Positions 22,201-36,300 of a stretch of 64,000 bases of DNA are shown one piece after another. A program made the translations under genes and the position numbers. The stretch is taken from assembly GCA_040954595.2 (NCBI GenBank), contig CM082591.2, positions 2,604,001 through 2,668,000 on the forward strand. The letters run 5' to 3'. The notes below the pieces were generated by a model. It saw nothing but the letters and a program-made list of their open reading frames with translations. It was not told the origin of the DNA and made no database searches. How positions within the stretch are numbered: position 1 is the stretch's first letter; the number at the start of each line of letters is the position of its first letter. The stretch is from Balanoglossus misakiensis (taxonomy: Eukaryota > Hemichordata).

Positions 22201-25091
22201 AGTGTGCCCCATAACTTCCTTAATATAATGGAATTTGGTGTTTATCACACAATAATGTTCAGTCGTGTGACACTCAATATGATCATTTGAGAAATTACGC
22301 AAACACAAAAAGTGTTTATAAACGCAGTTTATGGTTACAGATACACAGGTGACTTTAATCTTTTGCCATGTGTTTGTTATCTCAGTATAAAATACCTAAA
22401 GCCATGATTTATGTGACAGATGCATTTGACAAGAGTTGTGTATAAATATGGTAAACAGCTATCTATATACATGTAAACACATTTTGCAAAATTATAGCTT
22501 TATCTCTTAATTCAGTTTTATGCATAACATACTCACGTGCCATGTTTTTCAATGGTTGGAAGAATTGATCATGTTTTATGAGTGTGTCACGTTTTTTCAC
22601 AGCAGTGGATTTTGAAATTGAAATGCTACTAGTAGTTCAGTTTCTTCTGGGCCATAAATCATGGATGGGGATAGTAATTCATTTAGTCTGAGACTAAAAA
22701 TATTCATGAAAACCGCCCATTTTGGTTGTGTCAGAGCTACATAATGATTGCGTCAATGATTGATGTAGAATGTATATGCACCCGGGCTTGTACATTGTAT
22801 ACAGATATACTACATGTATTTTTTTATTATCAAATTTTTGAGTCCTGGTCCTTGTATGGGTTCAGACTACAATTGAAAACACTTTTCCAAATCTACCAGC
22901 ACATATATTCTCGGAGAACCATTAACCATATGTCTCAGGGATTTTCACTACCAGTAATTTGTCAAATTGTTTGTTTCACACATCAGTGGTCCGTCGATTT
23001 AATTGTTAACCATTGTTGTGGTTTCAATATATGATGATTTTTCAAATACTTGACAGAACATGTACTGATGCAGCCATTCATTTTGCCTGGAAACAATAAT
23101 ATTATGATAATTTGCTTCAATTGTCCAAAATGTTAATAAACTTTATTAAAAGAAAAAAATTAAAAAACCCAGGCAGGTACAGTTGTAACAAAGAAAGGTT
23201 ACTTGTCGCTAAAGATATAAATATATCAATGTTTTGTGTAGCCTTGTATTCATGCCGATCATAAATTTCATGTCAGTAAACATGTTTGGACAGGTTGTGA
23301 ACTTTGTGTCACACAGAGCAAAGACTGAGTTGCCTCTAGTCAAAAACAATCCACCAGCAATTGTACACAATACCGCATACCATCATTCACTTGCGAAACC
23401 AAACCACCTTCTGATTGAGTCTCGCGGATTTCCAGAAGGACGTCTTATCATGCTCAGGGTCGCCTGGCAACCTGTGAGACATATTGTACGTGAGAAGTCT
23501 TGCATTAATTCCACCTTGAAGAAAGTTAAACCGATCTAGAAGGAGCGACGGCCTTCCTCCAGGTAAGGCGTGTCCTTGAAAGAAATCCGAGATTAAATAA
23601 CAAAATCTGAAAATTTACAACCGTAATGATAATTAAATCCTTTTTCCTTGGGCATGCTAAATTAATCATGCTTATGTTATACATGGAAGTACATCGTATA
23701 TCACACGCTCGTGCAGTTACATGTACAGTTCTTGATGACAGTAATTCACTCATTTTTTGGCACTTGACCGAAGGTTTGTGTATTTGAAGTTAGGTAAGGA
23801 GACAAGTCCGGTAGTCTACTGTTAAAAGTATATATTATAAGTTACATTTTGTGTGTGTGATGAGGAAAAAAAGATTTGATATATAATGTTTTACTAATGG
23901 GACTCAAACCTATTGGGTGTACATGCATGTATATAGTGGTATGTCATTGTTTGGTTTGTATACATTGTTCTTCTGTGAGGAACTTGGCCTTCTGAATACC
24001 AATAGAACTTGTGGTATGTACATACAAAGAATTCACCTTGCCCGTTATGATTAAACAGGATTACCGCACATGGGCCATGCTTATTTGCATGTTTAGGGGC
24101 ATTGTATGTTAATGGTTATAGCTCTTTTCTGAAACTGTAGGGCGATAAACTTGGATTACAGATGGTGTTGGTGCAATATATCTGGCCATGCGTTCGGTTC
24201 TGTTTTCTATCACTTGTCAGGTCTTGTATTTATAACAATTAACTAGGCCTAACCATCCTTTTATTCTGGGCAATGATTCGTGTACAGAAAGTAGAAAATA
24301 AAACACCAGAGATCTCTCATTTTGGCTTGTATTTTAGACACATTCATAGAGAAATGTTTATTCAAGACAACACCTTGTAAATATTGCAAGAGTCTGGAAT
24401 GTAAACATTCTTGTAGAGGACGTATTATTATGCGTGCATGTGATATGTTAGTATTTAAAATTCTTGCTTGATGATGTAACCCTCTTTTAAATAAGTCCTC
24501 GAGGCCTGATTGATTTAACCATGAAAGTTGTTCTAATGTTTTAATTGTATCAGATGAGAATACTTTGCTGAACAAGCCAGTGGGTGATCCAAATGGTATT
24601 GTCGGGTGTTTGAAAACTTTATCCAGCCTTTCAAGAGCTACGGCGAATCACAATAGAATCTGATACCTTAGAGCTGGATATGTTGTGCCTTGGCAGATAT
24701 ACGCGAGACACAGTTTGCATTGACACTTACACGTGTATACATTGCAGGGTTGTGATAGGTTAGAGGTCTCGGCATTTCTGACCGTGCGTTGATACGAACA
24801 GGAACAGCGGGTTTCCCATCGCAACTTTTCAGTTTCTGCAGTAACTGCAGTGTAAAGTTTGCCGAAGTTTTGAGTCGCAGTGCCTTGGGTCGTCCAATTT
24901 TCTTGTGGCAAGAGTTGTCATCTGGATAGGGTGTAGTGGATTTTTGCACACAACACCCTCACTTCCGTGTGGAGCCATTGTTTGCCAAGCGCTAAACCGG
25001 TGCAAGGTCTGTCCAGCCAAAAGCTTCTCAAAGGTGATTATCCCATGTACATGTGTCGATGCAGCTGCAATAGATTGGAAGACCAAAAAAC
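16221..25091. other. Gene-poor AT-rich DNA
   Basis: Both strands were read. Open frames here are short, have stop-flanked random composition and lack matching splice sites or recognisable domains. A CpG-richer segment ends at a strong donor near 23562 (see findings). A short AT dinucleotide run lies at about 20449-20462. The palindrome TACATGTA and its variants are frequent throughout. No RNA gene was recognised. Confidence 0.5.
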
Positions 25092-25272
25092 ATGTATGTA
25101 TGTATGTATGTATGTATGTATGTATGTATGTATGTATGTATGTATGTATGTATGTATGTATGTATGTATGTATGTATGTATGTATGTATGTATGTATGTA
25201 TGTATGTATGTATTACATACATGTATGTATGTATTACATACATGTATGTATGTATGTATTACATACATGCAT
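25092..25272. repeat. TATG microsatellite ending in inverted TATG/CATA blocks
   Basis: About 30 pure TATG units run from 25092 to about 25213. The tract then alternates with its reverse complement, TATTACATACATGTATG and so on, three times to about 25272, so that the end can fold back on itself. Long open frames through it on both strands are repeat artefacts. Confidence 0.95.
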
Positions 25273-28200
25273 GTACATGTACACATTATATGTAGATTTT
25301 ACATGCATAGAGGCAAACTCCATCAGATAAGCATATTTACAGTGCATTCCCTAAAGAGGCACAGTGCAGATCAATGTTAATCAACAGGGGCCAATTCAGA
25401 TAAGATTTTCTATTGCTTTTGGTAATTACTGCAGACTACCCTTCTGTTCCTAACAAAGGACTAATGGCAGTTTAGGCGCATTGAGTAAGTATTTTGTTCG
25501 TTTCCGTAAAACCACTGCGCTCACATGTTTTCAAAGTTATTTTTTGTTGGAACATTTTTATGTTTTACTAAGTAGGAATGTCCTGGTTGCTAATTCTCTG
25601 TCCGTGTCGAGAAGGAAGCTTGTTTGATGTGTTGTTACATGCCCGCACCATGTACCACAGAAAGGTCAGATTTAAAAAAAATGCTTGGTATCATTTTGAC
25701 CTTTCACATACATGTTTAGCCTTCAGTGTAGGACTTTTCATATTGTGGCAAAACAAAACCCCACAAAAAAACAATTACAGTCTCATAAAATGTACATTTA
25801 ATTTTTTAGGATTTGTAGACTCAGAATTGAGCACACTATTTAATTTAACGTTTATGAAAAATAAACATGTAAAATGTTTTCATAGCATCTATTATCAATG
25901 TTGAAATTACGGATTTCCTGCCTTAGAAAATGGTGCAATATAATATTATCTTGGGGTACCGCACTCAAGAACCTTGTATTCATATAATACACCCACTATT
26001 TATACAAGTGCATTACACAGGAGTTGAGTTACATAATTCCATTCTGAGTTAATAATATCATCTTCAGATCAAATTTTAAAATATTAAGAGGATTGAAGAT
26101 TAGTTTTCTTTTCATCAACCAATCTAGTCAGCCACTAATACATGTATTTTCCAAAGAGGTCATCCGATAAGTGATTTTATGTATTTTCCAATCATCCTTA
26201 CATGAATTTTCAGGTCGCAGTAAAATTGTAATAAAAATGCCATGTAGTCATAAAGTCTGACCTGTCATACAAATGTAAAAAAAATATGTTCATATTTACA
26301 ACAAAAATGTGGGTGTTTTTCAGTAGAAGGTATGTGTGTTTGTACATACATGTATGGTAATACGAAATTTATACAAAGAAATATAATGTCTATAATTCCC
26401 CATGCCTGGGGCCCCTATTCATTTGTATAAAACCTTTGCTATCAGCAGATGTAATCATTTAAGTACAGTTTGTGTACTTAAAAACTATCATATGCCATTA
26501 GAGTTGATTGATTCTGTTTTTATGCCTTTGTTAATCAAATTTGCAAGCGCAATCGTCAAAATAAATAGGGATTTTATATATAAGGACACCATACGCTTGC
26601 CAGAATGTACCTGTCCCAGAAACTAAACTGGCATTTACGTAAACAAAATGTAAGGTTACTGTGGTTATACTCAAAGGACAAGGTTCACAGTTTAGACATC
26701 ATTAGGTACATAAACAGTTATTGATTGTGCTACAGTGTAAAGTATGTTGCACCACTTGTTTCTGAAACCGCTGTCTTGTACTGGTACACTATAGGATCAG
26801 GTCAGTAATACTTGTAGATATTGCGAAATAATTCAGCGATTATATTTTTTAACATAAAACCCCCAAAATATAATATGTATTATACTAGTGAATCTTTGAA
26901 ATGTGCATAAAAGGAAAATTTATGTTTCGCTCCAATCCTCAACATAGTTTGAATTCTCACATGATAAAAAAACTCAATGTCTAAATGATTGTGATTATGT
27001 CCCATGATGTGGTTGTTTTCACATAGAAATATCCCTGGAATTTCTTGCCATTTCTATTAATTTTCGCCTTTGTCTGCCGCAACCAAACAATCATAACATT
27101 CAGTAGGCAATAGCCATTCTTTATCATCTTGAGCATTGAAATATTCATTCAGGGAATTTACTCAGTGAGACAAAACATTCACTTTCAAGTAATGAGCATG
27201 ATGTCTTGATTTATGGCCAGATAAAGTGGCTATTTTTCGCATTAATTTGGTCTGTTTCGATTGATGAGACCAATGATTAATAGTCTCCTTTACATCAGAA
27301 ATTTGCGTCGAAGTCTTTGTAATACATGCATACGTAACTTGGACACACTGTGATAATAGGATTCAACATATTTTAATACGCTACGCAACCATTTTGAGTG
27401 CATTTAATTATCTGCCCTGAGGCAAGTCAATTCACAAGGCATGTATGGATCCATTGCAAAAACGTCAGCCACTCATTCCTGGGTAGGGGAAGATAAATGG
27501 AAATCTATTTGCATACATGTAAATTTATGCTAATAAATTGTAGAATATTGTAAAGACTAACAATGTATATATTTAAGTTTATGCCCTGCCCCATTAAGCC
27601 AAACAAGAAACCATTCTTGATACCCAATAAAATTCTGAAAAAAGTTACAGATTGTGGACTTTGGAACATTTATGTTTGAAAATTATCATATCTAGCTAGG
27701 GTCTTGTACCATTCATGAGCTGAGAGTGTATGTATGCAAAAATTCCCAGGGTAAATGATTACTTTCACTTTATGAATAGGGATATAAGCAACAGAAGTAG
27801 GTTTGAATGACCTGTCCATAATGCTGTATATTTGTATTTCTGTTACCACCACTCAAAACTTTGGGAAAAAGCCCTGATCCACTTTGGCGTAATTACGTTA
27901 ATACTTGTGGTGGGATTTTGACTCTAAATGAACCAATCGACACATAATTCATTTTAATGACCCATTCGTGCCTGAACTCTGATTACTGCTAATTTACTAG
28001 CTCTTTCATTCAGAGTTGTTATTTCCGGGAACAAATTTATATAACTTGTGTGAGGCTACGAGGTTGGTGTACTTTGGGGGAAAAGAGATCAACTAAATAG
28101 GTCAAGTGTAATCAGAACTGTCATATCTGTACTCTTCAATCGGCTCAGTGATTCTGTTAATTTCAGAACAGGGCGATACATGCCACATCATGTGTCGTGT

Positions 28201-29991
28201 ACTTTGCAAATCTAGTGGGTATGAGATATGAATGTTTATGATCGACGTCACTCTAACTACGGCAAGTATCTGTGTCAAGGCTGTGCTTTATGGCATAATT
28301 TTAAGCCGCAAACAGCAACCTGAGAGCAGTTTTTAAAACTTGATTGAATCTTCACTCCAGGCACAACAACAAATAAGACGCAATAAAATCTATTGAGTTG
28401 TTTATGTCCGTTTCTCTCAAAGAATATATGCAATTAAAATGCAGAGTATTACCCAGAGGCATAGTGGTAATGGAGATTTCTATAATTCAGTGTATGACCT
28501 CAGTGCATTTAACTTTATATTTGATTGTTTATCTATTCTCTTTGACAGAGGTCATGAAATTTCCCGTCCTTAGGGGCCACGTCTGCTGACGGTAATAAGG
28601 ACATGCTGTGACAGTTTAGTGAATTAATTGTAACCATCTAATCTGGCCGGAAATGCCGTCGGTGTTTCAGTGAAACATTACAGGATCAAGAATTAGTTTT
28701 CAAGTTGCTAGCACTGGCCTAACAATGGGTTGGCTCAGTGTTAGCTCATTGCCATGATTGTTTGAGTTGCTTGTCTGATTGTTTGTGTATTTGTATGCAA
28801 ATGAGAGTTGCTAAGTTTGCTTTAATTAAAACTGGGTTGGCCTTTGAGTTAATGGCCTTTTAGCAGTTTTTATCCAAACCTGATTTGAACTTGAAGATAG
28901 TGCGTATTATTAAAACCACATACACACATGTAAACACATTGACTTTGTTATTTAACCAACGTGTCAGGGAAAAATCTTATCAACGTGATACATCTGACAG
29001 TTGATTCAGAAATTTTATAATGAAGTTGACAACTATTCATCCCTTGAATGCTCATTTCATTATAATGAAATCAAACAACTTGCCAGGATTTCAGATCTGT
29101 TGTACATATATCATGTGACTGTCATCCTTATTCAAGGGTAGTCAATCGCTAAAAATAAACATCTAATCAGCAAAAAGGGTAGAGATATTATAACCTTGCT
29201 TGTGTTAGATTTCTAGCACTTAATTCCACGTAATATGTGTGTTTGAACCCTTTACAGAATGACCCTTGACACTCATTAATGATGATTGACAAGCAAGGCC
29301 AGAGACAGCAGTGTATACATGCCTAACAACTTGCTTGCTTAGAGACATCTTGTGTCTGATACAACATTCCTTTTTGCATCATTTGGCAGGAAACTCTGTT
29401 CCCCCACCCTTGACCTCTGACTTAGTAACCAGATTTTGTTTGTTGAAAAATAAGAACTGATGTACAGCTGTATATGTATAAAACTTCATTTGGTGCAAAT
29501 CACACAAAGCTGTCCATTGTAGCAATATAAAACGTCCTCCAACCCATATGCTGTGCACATGTAAATAATACCTCAAGTCAGTTCACACGCTCGTGATGTT
29601 AAAGTGTTGGGGTTCAGTGAAACTCCACTGGGCCAGAACCTACTAAACTAGGGTTGTACAAACCTTGCAACAAACACAGCAAATGTTTTTAATCAAATCA
29701 TTGCCTATCTTTATGTGCGAACACCAGGGCATTCAATAAAAAGTAATACACTGACTCGGAGGAGTAGGAAAAAATTTAATGACGTTTTTCATTCGAAATA
29801 CTTACTTGAACAGGGACATCTGCTCGTCATAAAACGAGGCCATAGCTGTTTCACCCCACTTCCCTGTACATACACATAGGTCAATCCTTCAATGGAGAAC
29901 TATTGAAATGGCCATTGAAAACTATCACGATAATCCACAACACAGAGTGGGGAATGCCTTGGCTCAATGGGTACATGTACAATGGTGAAGT
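25273..29991. other. Gene-poor AT-rich DNA
   Basis: No exon, RNA gene or mobile element recognised. Short random open frames only. Some stretches (for example 27230-27310 and 28540-28690) are of mixed composition and could be conserved noncoding elements, but this cannot be judged from one sequence. Confidence 0.45.
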
Positions 29992-30083
29992 TTAACCCTT
30001 TCACCCCCAATTCCCCCGTGAGGTTCAAAGCTAAGCATTGAAAACAATGGCTTTGGACCAAACCATAGTGTTGAAAGGGATAA
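29992..30083 (+). repeat. Palindromic dispersed repeat (MITE-like), copy 2
   Basis: Begins TTAACCCTTTCACCCCCA and ends TTGAAAGGGATAA, with the shared core GAAAACAATGGCTTTGGACC. Same orientation as copy 1. Confidence 0.7.
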
Positions 30084-30185
30084 AGTAGAATGTGCCTCTG
30101 AGACTGATTTTCAGAAAACTGATAGTCCTCCGAACATGGTGTTCATCTGTTAACATATTTTTCTTGCTGTCTTATCGCTCTGTAG

Positions 30186-30318
30186 GTTTCTGTCCTGGAA
30201 AAAGATTACAAGACATCAAGCCTGTAATCAGTGGAAAGTTCAATAAAGATATTATTCTGCATGTGTTTTGCTTTACTCCTGTGGACAACATCCCAAGCAA
30301 GATTTCAGTCTTTATTTG
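30186..30318 (+). CDS. Orphan candidate coding exon, unrecognised
   Basis: A 133-bp segment with a pyrimidine-rich acceptor (…CTCTGTAG, AG at 30184-30185) and a consensus donor (TTG then GTGAGTAC at 30319). One frame is open through its length, starting after one borrowed base: FCPGKRLQDIKPVIS, then GKFNKDIILHVFCFTPV, then IPSKISVFIW. I do not recognise the family. It cannot join directly to the polybromo exons: splicing to 52555 creates an immediate stop, and splicing to 51552 gives a stop shortly after. It starts about 100 bp after a MITE-like repeat. Either it belongs to a separate gene whose other exons I did not find, or the splice signals are chance. Confidence 0.3.
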
Positions 30319-33300
30319 GTGAGTACTTTTTGAACTTATACATTGTAAGTGTAAGTAAAGTGGTTTATATCCACCATTTATCCCTGTTTCTCAATTTAAA
30401 TATCATGTGATGTGCCACAATATTATAAGGAATGCAACCTGAATGGTGACCCATAACAAAGAAATCACCCAAACGGAACATAAAGAATGTTTCCTGTATG
30501 GAAAGGAATGTTTCAGGACACAATTTGAACACAACCCTTCATAGAATATCATCTGAAACACCCTCAAAAATTCCCCTATTAGAGTTGTAGTAAAGAGAAA
30601 AATCAGGGGGTAGCTGATAAGAAAAAAAGGGCAAAGTATCCAGATTATTTGCCTGCTATACTAGCTGGCTCTTTATCTGCAACACTGCACATGTATTCAA
30701 AAGTACAAGATCAAGATAGGTGACTATAGTGATGATGTTGACAGCGTGCATACATCCACAATATGGTAATAGATCAGTTGTATTTGACGATAACTGCCAT
30801 AATCTCTGTCAAGCTGTATTTGTCATATTGCTGAGGTGCAATACTACATGAATCAGTTCTTGAAAGCTGGCAATTGTAACTATGACCCATCATGTGTTTA
30901 TCTGACAATAACCTACAGTAGCATTGAACTTCAAATGGATGTTTGGTGCTACACATTTTAGCACTTACAGGACTTCCTGTTTCAAATGAAAGCACTAGCA
31001 AACATGTCAATGAACCCTTAGGGTCTTGGTGAATGAGGCCTTCAGTGTGCTCAGGGGAGAACCATGCTGTAACATGAAGATGTTGGGGTTAACATGAAAT
31101 CCTAGAATCATAGACAGGCTTACCACAGAGGGCAGGTTGGCGAAACAGTTTACCAATGAATACAAAGAGAATTTTTCTCGTTGAAAGCTGAAACGAGTTG
31201 GGTAGATGATGAGAAACCGAGAATGAGAAAATGTTGGTGTATAGGAATGGAGTGATACCATTCAGGATCACGACTGATTGAGGGGTGGAGGCAAATGATA
31301 CTAGAAGTAAATTCTTCAATTATTTGTCAGACTCAACGGAATATCATCTCGGGCAAATACTTGATTCTTTCAGTGTGAATGATACAGTTTCCCTCCCAGA
31401 CTTTGAGTTATTTGTGTGTGCGCACATACATTTCCCCAGGCAGGGTTTTAAATTTACTTCAGCGCGCATTACTGTCTGTCTGGTGGCATACAAAAAATGG
31501 AGTGTTTGCGTGACTGAATCAACAAAGGGGGATACAGCATCCTTGGTAGGTGTTCTGACGTTATACCGAGGATCTGCTAGTACACTTATTTAAATTGTAA
31601 ACTCCGGGGCGAACATCTGTATGCTGTGCGGATTAAGATACCTTCTTTGTTGACTGGCCTTCATGCTATGGTGATTTACAGTCAGAATCACATGTACATG
31701 ATGTAGTCTTTGTCTCGTCGTTTTCCATATGAACCATATGATCTGGATGTATAAATAATCCACGTTTGTGTACCAGCATTTTTCATATCGCCGTCAGACC
31801 TTCGCTTTTCCATCTCTTTCATTTGATGTATCGCGCTGATCCCTTCGGAAACAAACTAATCAAAAATGTAGATGTATAAATAATTTCATATTTTTAAAAT
31901 TGCATGACAATTTTGCTTTCTTCTCAAATTGAATATGTTTATAAAAAAAATGTTACTGATTCAATATCAAGAAGGACCACCACCTGAAAATGTCAGTCAG
32001 TTTAAAATGCTTTATCTAGAAATGAAATTGATGGAAAGGTATAATTTGCCCAATTTTCAGCATCTCTTCCATAAATTGATCATTATTTTTTTTCTCATGT
32101 CTTTCTCTTTTGAATGACATTAAACTTTCTGTCTCTAAGCAAACATGCGTTAACAGTTTTAAATTGAAATGAAATCTGAACAAAACATGCCGTGTATGTC
32201 GCCAGTTTCTGAGAAATTCCATTATTTCATTTATGAAGGTCTGTGTTTATTACTCCCTTATTGCCCCTCCTAACAAAGACATATAATGCATGGAACTTCT
32301 TTTGGAGACCGGAAGTATTCAGGGATGTCGTCGTATGAATGATGTTAGGATAAAGAGTACTTTGTATCGCAGGCGGAGAATATAATATGTGCATTGCTAA
32401 TGAATGAGGGGATTATATATTGGTTGCGAATGTCGCTTATTAAGTATATGTTAAAAAGGCAAAAATAATTCATGTGTTACCAGCCTCTGGTTCTATGATA
32501 GGCAAACCTGTCACCATAGCAAACATCATATTTTATTAAGTGGTTTGAATTCCATTTACAAGTACAGTGCAGCATTTATCGGATGTAATCTGCGGGTTAG
32601 AGTAGATAACTCCATAGTACTGAGCGATTGATAGAAGAACTGACTACAGTCGTCCTGCACGTACAGTGTTATATGTCGCGCAGAAACTGAAAAAGATACG
32701 AACATTCACAGACCATGTACCCGGTTCTGGAGTCCGCGACAGTAAGTGGTTCAAGCATTCTATTTCAATTTAGGCACCCCCTTTGTCCAAACACCGGGTA
32801 TTTTGCATTGTGATTTCCACCTTGCCTGTCAATGCGTATTACGTGCACTTTATATATTGGATAAAGAACGATGTTGGTCGTCTTCCAGTTTAATAGTACA
32901 CTGCAGCTTTTCAAACACCAACTCATTAAATTTCTCATTAACTATGCATGTAAATCACGCGTTAAGAGACAACTCGCGTTAGTGTAATTTGATGAAGCTC
33001 TCTTTTTAACTCAAGAACGGATTTTCAGTTTTATTGCGAAGGTGATGCTGATCTCACTTACACATTTCTTTGTGAAGCCCTGTCATTAATTATTCACTAG
33101 TTACTTAAATACCAATGGTTTTTATTTTCATAATTATGAACATACAGGTCTAATGGTCTCCTAAAAGCACATATGTACACAATTTAATGTTTCTATGTGC
33201 AATTGTTGTTTATTTTTCAGTGACCTGCCCGATGGCTGTGAATAATATCTATCAAAGCTGTATAATATGATATAAGCGCATTAAATGCCGTTAGAGTAAT

Positions 33301-36300
33301 TCATTGCCAAATACCTGTATACATGTAAACACATCTTCTGTGCAACTCTCTCTCTACATATTATTAATGTATGCTAAACGTTAACAAAGGCATGTACAAA
33401 TCTTTTGGAATCTCCTCATGACACATTGTACCCACACACACACACATGAAGTTAATCCTAGATATGCAAAAAGTAACGCGTTATTGGGTTTGAACCTTGA
33501 GAATGACCTTGGGAGGAAATGAGGTTTAGATTCACTCCTATCTGGGTTAGATGTTTTCATTTGAGCATCGAGCAACCGCAGGAAATTGGTGAAATTGCCA
33601 CTGACGCCCATTGTGTCTGTGTGAATAACATATTCAAGTTCAAAACGGCTTTGTCAGTCTTCGCAAATGTGGAAATTCATAAACTAATGCATTTGCATTA
33701 GTGCATTGTACAAGTGTGTTTGCATTGATTTTTTCCAAGCAGAATGTACACGAAAATGTGGCAATTTAATATCTGAATCAAGCGTCTGCTTGGAGTGTTT
33801 AAATAGAAACCCATACATTTCGTACTGCTATATTCAGGAAAAACAAACAGTGGATGGTCTAGAGTTTAAACTCCTGGTCCTTTTGATCATTTATCTTCAG
33901 AAAAAAGTGAAAAATACATGTAACATAGGTATTTTGAGTTTAGCTGGGTCAGATTGAAAGTGTCCTTGTTGTAGAAGTAATTAAAAAAAAATCATTAATA
34001 TTTAGATTGGAAGCATGTTCTGATATTAAAAATAATGTTTCTGTTTATAGGATCTGTTGAGTGAATGCGACAGTTGAATTGTTAATATGCAACCTTTAAT
34101 AGATGAAATTAGGATGTAAAGGAATTTTTTGATAAGTTATCAAAGAAGAAGAAAAAAATTAAATGGATTTCATTTCGCGGCAAAATTCAAAAATAAACCA
34201 CTGTACTGCCCTGAACAAAAACACTGAACTATTTATTTTAATTTCCCAATGATCATTCATTGAATAAAAATACAACAATGTATGCAATGACTCATCCTGT
34301 ACAGGAGAGTGTTACCAGTTCTGATTGGAATCATACATGTAGTCAATTTATAACCATAAAATACTCTCGATCTTGCAAGTTGTATAAACAGGATTACAGG
34401 GACAGATTGTGAGTTCCAGAGATTTGTGTTTTATCAGAAAGAGGAACATTCGCCATCAGTTGATCAGGATAAGAGAGTCGAGAGGTTCGTTTACTGTCTG
34501 GAAATGCAATCGAAACATTAGCGATGATCAACGGCTAAACAATTATGCTTCAGTTATTGTACCAATCCTTTTAAGGGCACTGTCTCGATTGAAAGTAATA
34601 TTGAGAATATGAGTCACGCTAATGCCCCCTCTGAAAATAATGGCTTTTATCTTTGAAACCTGAGGTACTATAGCCAATGAAAGATTGATCACATTGTCAG
34701 GGGCTTTTTCAACTTCCCTTTAAATTACACATGTTCTATTATAAAATGAAAAGTCACATTACATCGGTAATCCATTCAATTCTTCGATGTGAGTGACACA
34801 GTTTGAAATATTCACCAGCCTGCTGAATGTATATTATTTTCAATTTCGCTTAGTGTTTAAGGCGATTTAAATTTCCTTTCTTTAAGAAAATTTAAGTAGT
34901 TCTAATCAATAATTAAGTTATACTCAACATTTCTTAGTTTTGTATTTATGCCTCTCAAGTCTGTTAATGTTGAATTTAAAGTGAGACATACGCATCTGCA
35001 CATCGGTCTGTGCAATCAATCTTCTGTATTATCACTTGACACAATGTTACACGTATCAGCAGTTGTTCTGAATCACATGTCAGATAATATGAAGAACATC
35101 CATTTAATTCTATTTCGTAATTGATTTTTTTTGGACAGACTCAACAACTGGGCTGTGTTCATGCATATGATTTTTTCCCCTATTTACAGTTTAGTGCGTG
35201 TGGAATGTGCAAGATGCATTGCTGTTAATGATGATTTCTGGAATGTCTATTAAGTCACAGTGGCATGATCACATTGTGCACAATGGATGTTTATTCAGTC
35301 TCTGTAGTCTCCTCCTCTGTGAAGTGACTCTCCATTGAATCACATCATCTCTAAAGTATGCAAGATTTATTCAAAGCATATGAACTACATCTCGTTAATT
35401 TTTATTTTTCATGAAAATATTCCAACACACACTGATTAAATATTATATCAGTTGGTAATCAGTTTTCAGAACTTTCGATATTTACTTAAATTTTGATATT
35501 TTTATTGTGTGGGGGAAGTTTTTACATTTGAACATTTAAAATTTCATTTGACTTTTGTGTAATTGCCAGTGTGTGCAAGCCATGTGAAGATGTATTGTCA
35601 CATACACCTGCTCTCACACAGTCAGATGTTACGTACTCGTACTTGTAACATAAATAAATAATCACACCCATCCATATTCCACAAAAAAATCATAGATCAA
35701 ATATCTTATTAACATCGGCCAGTTGCAGTGAGAAATGCATACAGCACAGCACAAAACTAAAACTAATAAGTACACTGAACAAAATCAAATCAGTGAGATA
35801 TGTGAACCGTCATCAAAAAGATCAAGAAATGACATTTTTTCTGCAGATTGATAAACAGTAATCATGACACTTTGGAAGACCAGTAAACTGGGCACACCAT
35901 CAATCAATGATAAATTACGTCAAACAGTTTTTCAAAATGTCAAGTTAAGTAATTTCTGCTGCCAATTGCTCAACTCAATGGACCATGCCAAAACTAGTGA
36001 AATCATCAATCGATAGATGTCAACTTACACCCTACATGTATATGGGATTGGAAATAAATCTCTGACTTGGGAGAATGATCATAGTGGGTAAATTTGACCC
36101 CATGTGCTTCTGTGACCTCTAACACTTTCCATCCACTCTTATCAAAATGTGCCAGTGAAATATATCTGTGCCCCATGTAAGTAATTAATCATGTTTTGAA
36201 ACTTAATGAACACATGTAGCGTGTGTAATAAAATGCTTATAAATATTCTCAGTACAAAAATAATACAAATTGTAGCCCTAGGAGAAAAAACAAACGTAAA

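Noticed and set aside
23234-23539. 101-codon open frame on the plus strand
   Set aside because: No family resemblance, and the frame stops before the only good donor; noncoding exon preferred if anything.
24905-25380. Overlapping open frames with Tyr-Val-Cys-Met repeats
   Set aside because: Products of the second TATG microsatellite.
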